A stretch of DNA of 20,364 bases from JAAAOH01 sp041686235 (GTDB lineage: Bacteria; Spirochaetota; Spirochaetia; DSM-27196; PWMO01): assembly GCA_041686235.1 (NCBI GenBank), contig JAWLED010000051.1, forward strand, positions 1 to 20,364, read 5' to 3'. The notes below the pieces were generated by a model. That model saw only the letters and a list, made by a program, of their open reading frames with translations. It searched no databases and had not been told where the DNA came from. Both the position numbers and the translations under genes were made by a program. Of this stretch, positions 15,012-20,364 are shown in pieces; the stretch's first letter is position 1, and every line of letters begins with the position of its first letter.

Positions 15012-16254
15012 GCACCCACGCTCCCTCATCGAACCCCGTGTTTCCCACATCGAGCTGCAACAGTCCATCGGCCTCACCGAGGGCGCTCAGATGGGAGGAG
15101 CCGTGATAGCTCACCGGTTCCACCTGCCCGCCTCGCCATCGCACCGGCACGAACTCGGCACGCTCGCTGTCCTTCTTCTGCACCGACCGCGCGAGAATCC
15201 CCGTGCTCACCCGCGGCTCCAAGCGCATGCCCGCCAGCCGATGCAAAAGGGGACGAGCGAAGACCTCGAAGGTGACGAACGCCGAAACCGGATTGCCGGG
15301 AAGCCCGAACACGTACTGCATGCCGGCGCCCGAGTTTGTACCCGCGGCATTCTCGGCCTCGCCGGCGCCCGCGTCGTCTCCGGCCTCGCCGGCGCCCGCG
15401 CGGGCGGTCTCTCTCCCGCGACGTCCGAACAACGTCGGGCGCCCCGGTTTCATCGCCACCCTGTGGAACAGTATCTCGACGCCGCGTTGCTCGAGCACTT
15501 CGGGGACATAGTCGAACTCGCCCTTCGATACCCCCCCGGTAAGGATGATGATGTCCTCCGCGGCGAAGGCACGGGCAAGCACCTCCGAGAGTGCGGCAGG
15601 GGAATCCTCGGCAACACCGTAATAGCGGGGAACACACCCGTTTCGGCGCGCATGAGCGGCAAGCTGATACGCGTTGCTGTTGTAGATGCCGCCGGCGGGA
15701 AGCTCGTGGCCCGGCTCGGCAAGCTCATCTCCGGTAGCAATGACCCCCACCCGCGGGCGACGCATGACGGTGAGCGCAGCCACCCCCAGTGAGGCGGCAA
15801 CGCCGATGTCCTGCGGCTCGAGCACCCGTGGGGACAAAGTCTTCTCCCCCGCCTTCAGGTTCTCGCCGCGCTCGATGACGTTTCGCCCCGGCTCCTGTTG
15901 CGTGCGCACCATGTAGCCGTCGCGCTCTTCGGCGTACTCCACACGATGGACCATGTCCGCCCCTTCGGGAAGCATGGCACCGGTCATAATTCGAGAGCAC
16001 GTGCCCACACCGACCCGGTACCTCGGAATCTGCCCCGCTGCTATCGTTTCGAGTACGCGCAGCTCGCTCGAATCGTCTCCGCGGACTACCGCAAAGCCGT
16101 CCATGGCGGCCTTCGAAAACGGCGGGTGGTCGATCTCACTCTCGAGGGGACCGAGCAGATACCGCCCGACGGCCTGAGAGAGCTCTACCGTTTCGCTTTC
16201 GAGGTGATAATTCTGGGACTCGACAATTGAGAGAGCCTGGGGAAATGTGATCAC
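14989..16254 (-). CDS. moeA: Molybdopterin molybdenumtransferase MoeA
   Basis: Inserts molybdate into adenylylated molybdopterin. The 421-residue product shows the MoeA domain order: HPPFSKAAMDGFAV, IMTGAMLPEGADMV, a MogA-like central domain (RVGVIATGDEL, GIYNSNAYQL, DIIILTGGVSKGEFDYV, FHRVAMKPGRPTLFG) with FGLPGNPVSAFVTFE, and a C-terminal beta domain. Between PTLFG and YVFGLPGNP sits an Ala/Gly/Glu-rich insert of about 30 residues, encoded by a 27-bp repeat and absent from ordinary MoeA. The start is GTG at 16254 with AAGG a few bases upstream. Its end overlaps the moaA start by 23 bp. It is first in the Moco operon. Confidence 0.95.
   Translation of the reverse strand: MITFPQALSIVESQNYHLESETVELSQAVGRYLLGPLESEIDHPPFSKAAMDGFAVVRGDDSSELRVLETIAAGQIPRYRVGVGTCSRIMTGAMLPEGADMVHRVEYAEERDGYMVRTQQEPGRNVIERGENLKAGEKTLSPRVLEPQDIGVAASLGVAALTVMRRPRVGVIATGDELAEPGHELPAGGIYNSNAYQLAAHARRNGCVPRYYGVAEDSPAALSEVLARAFAAEDIIILTGGVSKGEFDYVPEVLEQRGVEILFHRVAMKPGRPTLFGRRGRETARAGAGEAGDDAGAGEAENAAGTNSGAGMQYVFGLPGNPVSAFVTFEVFARPLLHRLAGMRLEPRVSTGILARSVQKKDSERAEFVPVRWRGGQVEPVSYHGSSHLSALGEADGLLQLDVGNTGFDEGAWVHVRQIRP
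15354..15400. repeat. 27-bp-period direct repeat inside moeA
   Basis: CGGCCTCGCCGGCGCCCGCG occurs at 15354-15373 and again at 15381-15400. The 27-bp period equals nine codons and encodes AGAGEA-type units of the MoeA insert on the minus strand. Confidence 0.85.
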
Positions 16255-16313
16255 AGCAGCCTTCTTTGGTGAAACAGTTGCAGCCCACCTCGGGGCCGTT
16301 CCAACCGAACCTT

Positions 16314-16342
16314 ACGATACCACTCTCCAAATCGGCCGTCAA
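16314..16342 (-). promoter_or_regulatory. Candidate promoter of the Moco operon
   Basis: On the minus strand TTGACG (16337-16342) and TATCGT (16314-16319) are separated by exactly 17 bases, matching 5 of 6 and 4 of 6 consensus bases. Transcription would begin near 16307, leaving a leader of about 53 nt before moeA. No Moco-riboswitch-sized structured leader fits in that space. Confidence 0.45.
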
Positions 16343-16432
16343 CGCATCGCCCCGCCGTTCACCTCACCAGTCGGTGTGGTAGCCTCGGCCTCCAAAGATG
16401 CGCTATGCTCCCGTGGGATGGCAATACAGCGC

Positions 16433-16873
16433 ATGGACGGCGAAATCACCGCGCTATTCATAGCGCGGGGGCGCAAACACCCCCGCGATTCGGTACACTC
16501 GCTTATGCTCCTCGCCGAGCACGGCGTCGAGGGCGACGTGCACGCCGGACCGGGAGATCGTCAGGTCGTGCTCTTCGAGGAGCACGCCCGCGGTGCCCTC
16601 GATGATGCGGAAAACCGAGGCCTCTGCTATGCGCGCTTTCACGAAAATGTGCGCGTCTCGGGCCTCTCCCTCGGCGAGCTCGCCGCCGGAACCCGGCTCG
16701 CCTGCGGCGAGGCAACCCTCGAGATAACCTCCGCACGCAAGCGCTGCTTCGAAGAGTGCCGCCTGTCGCGGGCGGATTGTCATATCCTCTCGCACGTGGC
16801 CTTTGCCCGCGTCGTCGGTTCGGGCACGGTCTCTATCGGCTCGCCGGTCACGGCCGTGCCGGCCGCGCGGTAA
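16433..16873 (+). CDS. MOSC-domain protein
   Basis: A stand-alone MOSC domain of 146 residues. The start MDGEITALFIARG, then VEGDVHAGPGDRQVVLFEE, then KRCFEECRLSRADC, and the ending FARVVGSGTVSIGSPV match the small MOSC proteins found beside moa/mog genes. MOSC domains bind or transfer sulfur or a ligand on the molybdenum cofactor; the family has conserved Cys residues, here in the KRCFEEC region. The frame is open from 16247, but the upstream part does not look like protein of this family and overlaps the moeA start. The ATG at 16433 (or 16418) is therefore preferred, though no clear ribosome site decides it. It is divergent from the Moco operon and likely functions with it. Confidence 0.85.
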   Translation: MDGEITALFIARGRKHPRDSVHSLMLLAEHGVEGDVHAGPGDRQVVLFEEHARGALDDAENRGLCYARFHENVRVSGLSLGELAAGTRLACGEATLEITSARKRCFEECRLSRADCHILSHVAFARVVGSGTVSIGSPVTAVPAAR

Positions 16874-16941
16874 CGTTGCACCGAGCCGTGGCGTTTTGGG
16901 AGCCGTGCCCACGAATTCGGTATTATTTTCTGCCCACCCCT

Positions 16942-16970
16942 TTTCAAAATGAGCTCATTATGTCTAAAAT
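16942..16970 (+). promoter_or_regulatory. Candidate promoter with palindrome ahead of the histidine kinase
   Basis: TTTCAA (16942-16947) and TAAAAT (16965-16970) are 17 bases apart in an AT-rich patch. The spacer contains the perfect 10-bp palindrome ATGAGCTCAT (16949-16958), a position where a dimeric regulator could act. The -35 match is weak (3 of 6). Confidence 0.3.
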
Positions 16971-17037
16971 ACGCAGAGTCGGGTATTAGCATTGCACGGG
17001 TTGGCAGGCGCGGCTACTACGTCGGCAAGGAACACAT

Positions 17038-18486
17038 ATGAGCGGTCTCCCCTACCCTCGGTCACTTGAAGGGTTTTCTCCTTCAACCATCTTCAAATAC
17101 AGCGCATACGCCGTGCTCGGCGCCGCAGCGCTCACCCTGCTGTACCTGCTGAGCCTGCAGCACTTTCTCGTCTTTCATTTTACCGCCGAATTGATCAGCA
17201 TTGCCGTTGCGTTCTCGGTATTTGCCGTTACGTGGTCCGCTCGCGATCGCCTCGAAGACGGCGGGCTCTTGCTCATCGGGGTATCGTATCTTTTCGTGGG
17301 CTCGGTGGATTTGTTTCATACCCTCAGCTACGAGGGCACGGGTCTATTCCCCGACTACACCTCCAATCTCCCGACCCAGCTCTGGCTCGTAGCCCGCGGG
17401 CTGGAGACCGCGGCGTTGCTTCTGGGCCTGCGCCTCATGGGCCGCCAGGTACCGCAGCGCACCGTCGTCGTCGCATTCGCGGCGGCTACCGTCGCGCTCG
17501 TGGCAAGCATCATCCCCTTTCGGGTGTTTCCCGACGCCTACCTCGCCGACACGGGCCTCACTACGTTCAAGGTCGTCACCGAGTATGTCTTGAGCGCCGC
17601 TTTGGTGGCCGCGGCGCTATGGTTGTACCACATGCGCTCGCGCATCGATCTCGTCATGTTTCGCTGGCTCTTTGTCGCGGTAATCGCGACCGCAGCCGCG
17701 GAGATCCTGTTTACCTTCTACATAGACGTATACGCCATTTCTAACGCAGCCGGGCACATTCTCAAGATCATTTCCTTTTACGCCGTGTTCAAAGCCATCG
17801 TGGAGCGGGGCATCCGGCGGCCGGACAAAATATTCTATCGCCGGCTTGCCGAGCGTGAGGGCAAGCTACAAAAGGCGCTTTCCGAACGAGATGTGCTCAT
17901 GCACGAGATGCAGCATCGAATAAAGAACGACATGAGCCTGATCCGCTCGTTTCTCTCCCTCGAGGCCGGGCGCAGCGAGAGCGAAGAAGTGACCGAGGCG
18001 CTCACGGAGGCCGGCGACCGCGTGGCGGTTCTCGCCCGTATCTACGAGAACATTTATCAACGCCGGAGCGTGGAGACCGTGCAGGTTGCCCCCCTGGTAG
18101 AACGGACCGCCGCGGATCTGCGGGACAGCACCGCGTTCTCACGTCCGGAGTTCGAGCTCTCGGTCGCCGACATTACCGTCCCGACGAAGGTCGGGGTTAC
18201 CATCGGTCTCATCATAAACGAGCTTGCAACCAATGCCCTCAAGTACGCGTTCGAGCATGTGCCAAAACCGCGAATAGCGATACGGGTCGTGCCGGGAAGC
18301 TCAGACGATACGATCGAGCTGACGGTGTCCGACAACGGGCCCGGATTTCCCCGGAACGTCATTGAGGGCGCAGACCACAGCTTCGGCTTGACGATCGCGT
18401 CCAACTTGGCCGCGCAATACGAGGGAACGATCTCGATCGAGAACGATGGGGGAGCCGTCGCGCACGCGGTGCTCAAGACCCGATAG
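17038..18486 (+). CDS. MASE3-type membrane sensor histidine kinase
   Basis: The 482-residue product is an integral-membrane sensor kinase. An N-terminal block of about seven or eight hydrophobic segments (residues ~20-255) has features of the MASE3 sensor domain (FVGSVDLFHTLSYEGTGLF, LWLVARGLETAALL). It is followed by a short coiled-coil linker and a HisKA_2-type dimerisation/phosphoacceptor helix with His293 in EMQHRIKNDMSLI. A HATPase_c domain comes last (IINELATNALKYAF N-box, VSDNGPGF G1 box, SFGLTIASNLA G2 box). The ligand sensed by MASE3 is not known. The ATG has AAGGA eight bases or so upstream. No response regulator gene is adjacent, so it is an orphan kinase in this window. Confidence 0.9.
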   Translation: MSGLPYPRSLEGFSPSTIFKYSAYAVLGAAALTLLYLLSLQHFLVFHFTAELISIAVAFSVFAVTWSARDRLEDGGLLLIGVSYLFVGSVDLFHTLSYEGTGLFPDYTSNLPTQLWLVARGLETAALLLGLRLMGRQVPQRTVVVAFAAATVALVASIIPFRVFPDAYLADTGLTTFKVVTEYVLSAALVAAALWLYHMRSRIDLVMFRWLFVAVIATAAAEILFTFYIDVYAISNAAGHILKIISFYAVFKAIVERGIRRPDKIFYRRLAEREGKLQKALSERDVLMHEMQHRIKNDMSLIRSFLSLEAGRSESEEVTEALTEAGDRVAVLARIYENIYQRRSVETVQVAPLVERTAADLRDSTAFSRPEFELSVADITVPTKVGVTIGLIINELATNALKYAFEHVPKPRIAIRVVPGSSDDTIELTVSDNGPGFPRNVIEGADHSFGLTIASNLAAQYEGTISIENDGGAVAHAVLKTR

Positions 18487-18506
18487 ACCTCGGGGTGCCG
18501 TTGCCG

Positions 18507-18563
18507 GCGGCCGGCGCCTTGCGCCGTGGCCGGCGGCTTGCGCGGTGGCCGGCGGCTTGCGCC
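18507..18563. repeat. Three tandem 19-bp GC-rich repeats between convergent genes
   Basis: GTGGCCGGCGGCTTGCGCG (18526-18544) is repeated at 18545-18563 with one change, and preceded by a diverged copy at 18507-18525 (17 of 19 matches). The array fills most of the 82-bp space between the stop codons of the histidine kinase and the cyclase-like gene. Confidence 0.85.
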
Positions 18564-18568
18564 CCGGC

Positions 18569-19609
18569 TCATGCGCCGCGTTGGAAGGGCCGGAGGCGAT
18601 ACACCTGGTGCGACTCGAACGACTCGCTCGCTTTGAAGTAGGGAGTGAGTGCCTCGGGAAGAAACGAAAACGCCTCGCCGGTTATCGCGATCTCGCCGGG
18701 CGCCAGAAACCGCTGTCCGAGATGAAACACGAAATTCACCGTCTCCGAGACGACGGTACCGGTGCGGCCCTCGCCGTGATAGACGGTGTTGCCTAGGTGC
18801 AACGCCATGCGGTAGGTCAGCCCGGAGTCCGTCGGATAGTCTTCCACGTTCGAAATGGCATGGTTTAACGCCAAGCGCATCATCGGCACGATCGGCGTGC
18901 AGCGTTCCCCGTCGAAGGGGAATAGAAACACGCCACCGCTCTGTTTCCACGTCCACACGCGTGCGCCGTAGGGAGAGACGGCGTCGACGAGGTTCCGGCG
19001 AAATGCGGAGAACAGCTCTTCGTTGTGCGTGTCGCTCTTGTGCCGGGAATAGAGATTTACGTCGTCGAGCTCGACGAACAACAGCCAAAAGCTGTATTCG
19101 CCGCCGGGCTCGATGCCGCTCCAATCGCTTCCGGATACGATATAGTGCCCACGCTCCGTCTGCTCGCCGCGAGCAACACCGGTGCCCCCGTCGTCTCGCT
19201 CGGGCTCCTCGAGGAGCGTCTCATCGCGCTCGATGAGCCCACTTCGACGAGCGTAGCGCAGGACCTCATTCATTCGTTTGGCCGTAACCCCTCGCTCGAG
19301 CACGCCGGGCCCGACCACGTCGGCGACACCGGCAAAAAACAGCTGTGAAGGGTCTTCCAGTTGCTCGTGCGCGTAAACGATCCCGAGGGGACACGCGGCG
19401 ACCTGTTGCAGCTCTCGCACGAAGCGGACGATCTCTTCGGTTTCGAGGTGGCTCACGTCGACATAGGCAAATGCTTCTCCCTCACACTCGCGCAGGGCCT
19501 GCCACGGATCATCAGGTTCCCAAATAGAGAGCTCATAGTGGCGACTTCGCTTCAGCGGGCGAAATGCTTTCGCGGCGTCGGATCCGTTCAAAAAAAGATG
19601 CACTCTCAT
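18569..19609 (-). CDS. Receiver-like plus degenerate class III cyclase-homology protein (C2-like)
   Basis: A 346-residue protein. Residues 1-125 look like a divergent receiver domain (AYVDVSHLETEE with Asp51; a late PLGIVYAH strand; FAGVADVVGPG). A charged linker (~126-155) leads to a class III nucleotidyl-cyclase-homology domain (~172-340). In that domain FVELDDV keeps an Asp-like first metal position (Asp182), but the second metal Asp of the GDG motif is Ser224 (WKQSGG). The transition-state Asn is kept (TVNF, Asn292), while the following Arg is His296. Alone it should be inactive as a cyclase. ATG at 19609 is used; a GGGGGAG lies about 12 bases upstream, overlapping the end of the previous gene. 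It begins 20 bp after that gene, which has a complementary residue set, so a heterodimer is possible. Confidence 0.75.
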   Translation of the reverse strand: MRVHLFLNGSDAAKAFRPLKRSRHYELSIWEPDDPWQALRECEGEAFAYVDVSHLETEEIVRFVRELQQVAACPLGIVYAHEQLEDPSQLFFAGVADVVGPGVLERGVTAKRMNEVLRYARRSGLIERDETLLEEPERDDGGTGVARGEQTERGHYIVSGSDWSGIEPGGEYSFWLLFVELDDVNLYSRHKSDTHNEELFSAFRRNLVDAVSPYGARVWTWKQSGGVFLFPFDGERCTPIVPMMRLALNHAISNVEDYPTDSGLTYRMALHLGNTVYHGEGRTGTVVSETVNFVFHLGQRFLAPGEIAITGEAFSFLPEALTPYFKASESFESHQVYRLRPFQRGA

Positions 19610-19629
19610 GTGTCGAGCAAGCTCCCCCG

Positions 19630-20361
19630 TTATGCAAACTCCAGCGCATATCGATAGTAACTCTCGCCACCGACGGTATGCTCGGAAAACCAACTACCCA
19701 CGCGTGAGTCCACATCGTTGTAGACATTCCGGCTGATGGCAATGCTGTCGGGCCGCGCAACCTGTGCTTCGATGTACTGGGCTTTATCGAGGACCGGGCT
19801 GTCGATGGACTGCAGGTTTTCCCGGTACTCCAACTGACCGCTGTGCACCGCTATACGGACCTGCAGGAACTCGTCAAAGGAGCTCCACAGCAGGTTGTAG
19901 AGGAACAACTCGTGGAGCATCTCCATGGCCGTGTGCACCGCCGCCACGTTGATATCCCCGATGTGGAAGGCGGCAAGTCCCCCATCGCCCTCCCACAGCC
20001 ACAGGCGGCCTTCACGCTTTTCCACGGTGCGCTGCATGAGCCCTCGGATATCGCGGTAAAGCCGCCGCATGGTCCGCTCGTCGTGGGTACGCACCAACTC
20101 CGAGTTCTCTACGATGTCGAGTACCACAAACGCCAGGCGGTAGGTGCCGCCGTCGAGAAGCACGCCCCAGTTCTGCGTGCGCTGCTGCCCTGCGTTCTCC
20201 ACGAAGGTCCCGAGCTCGCGGTCATAGCTGTAGCCGGCCTCCATGACCTCGAAGAGGATGTCTTTCATACGGGGGATGCGATAGCGCCGGCCGACGAAGC
20301 CTGATCGGTTTATCTCGATTAGCACGGCAATGAATGCCAAAAAGTGCTGGTGGGCGATCAT
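19630..20361 (-). CDS. Class III cyclase-homology protein (C1-like), possibly cut by window end
   Basis: The 243 visible residues begin with a short hydrophobic stretch (HFLAFIAVLIEIN), then a cyclase-homology domain from about residue 72. Both metal-binding Asp residues are present, Asp82 (FVVLDIVENSEL) and Asp126 (WEGDGGLAAF). They are exactly 44 residues apart, as in active class III adenylyl cyclases. The usual transition-state Asn and Arg of VNxAxR are Asp192 and Tyr196 (VLDKAQY), so as a homodimer it should lack full catalysis. The frame is open to the window edge, so the ATG at 20361 may be internal; an ATG at residue 32 (MKDILFEV) is another candidate start. It is upstream of, and probably co-transcribed with, the receiver/cyclase-like gene. 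Confidence 0.75.
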   Translation of the reverse strand: MIAHQHFLAFIAVLIEINRSGFVGRRYRIPRMKDILFEVMEAGYSYDRELGTFVENAGQQRTQNWGVLLDGGTYRLAFVVLDIVENSELVRTHDERTMRRLYRDIRGLMQRTVEKREGRLWLWEGDGGLAAFHIGDINVAAVHTAMEMLHELFLYNLLWSSFDEFLQVRIAVHSGQLEYRENLQSIDSPVLDKAQYIEAQVARPDSIAISRNVYNDVDSRVGSWFSEHTVGGESYYRYALEFA

Positions 20362-20364
20362 GTC

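Noticed and set aside
16246..16255. Palindrome TGTGATCACA at the moeA start codon as a CRP/FNR-like operator
   Set aside because: CRP/FNR sites need a spacer of several bases between the half-sites (TGTGA-N6-TCACA). This one has none and overlaps the start codon, so chance is likely.
16255..16313. Moco riboswitch in the moeA leader
   Set aside because: The predicted leader of about 53 nt is too short for the known Moco RNA motif, and no long paired structure is visible.
16247..16432. Longer start for the MOSC gene
   Set aside because: The extra 62 residues overlap the moeA start, do not resemble the family, and cover the likely moeA promoter region.
1..20364. CRISPR arrays, insertion sequences, tRNA or rRNA genes
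   Set aside because: No spaced repeat array, transposase or terminal inverted repeat pair, and no tRNA or rRNA-like stretch was seen on either strand; the repeats present are short GC-rich tandems.

Overview
This window is GC-rich, tightly packed bacterial DNA of the kind seen in free-living anaerobic spirochaetes. That placement is an inference. It rests on the family mix: a two-gene SUF operon, a FapA/DUF342 protein, a sensory [FeFe]-hydrogenase, paired nucleotidyl-cyclase-homology proteins, and a small CPISG-motif protein of a type I associate with spirochaetes. No rRNA, tRNA or other marker settles it. Seventeen coding regions are supported, two of them cut or possibly cut by the window ends. 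Two 100-N scaffold gaps are present, each flanked by an identical short sequence on both sides.

Layout. Bases 1-141 hold the 3' end of a plus-strand gene whose stop overlaps that of a small convergent basic protein (138-626). RNase R (775-2733, +) converges, across gap 1, on a FapA-family protein (2865-4301, -). That gene is divergent from a minimal SUF operon (sufC 4440-5258 and a short SufB/SufD scaffold 5255-6187, +). Facing the SUF operon is a translationally coupled minus-strand pair. It encodes a sensory group-C [FeFe]-hydrogenase with a PAS domain (7455-9269) and a SpoIIE/PP2C phosphatase (6268-7458). Next come plus-strand genes for a SAM methyltransferase, a DUF2784 membrane protein and a secreted M15 peptidase (9611-11987). 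These converge on an acidic lipoprotein (12126-12947, -).

A molybdenum-cofactor operon moeA-moaA-moaC-mogA (16254 down to 13144, -) follows, with a divergent MOSC-domain gene (16433-16873, +). Its mogA is interrupted by gap 2, but collapsing a 19-bp duplicated flank restores a perfect 163-residue MogA. The right end has a MASE3-type membrane histidine kinase (17038-18486, +). It converges on two adjacent cyclase-homology genes (18569-19609 and 19630-20361, -).

How the genes work together. Three sets look functionally linked: Fe-S assembly (sufC plus scaffold); H2 sensing (the hydrogenase-like sensor with its phosphatase output); and Moco synthesis (MoaA/MoaC make cPMP, MogA/MoeA insert Mo, and MOSC probably handles or carries a Mo-cofactor sulfur or ligand). 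moaD/moaE (molybdopterin synthase), a cysteine desulfurase, hydEFG maturases and any molybdoenzyme are absent here and must lie elsewhere if the pathways are complete.

Most notable observations. The two neighbouring cyclase-domain proteins have complementary sets of catalytic residues, reminiscent of the C1/C2 halves of mammalian adenylyl cyclase. The hydrogenase carries Ala where catalytic enzymes have the proton-relay Cys. MoaA lacks about 50 residues between its two clusters. Both scaffold gaps look like unmerged contig overlaps. Intergenic regions between convergent genes hold arrays of GC-rich palindromes or short tandem repeats, without T-tracts.
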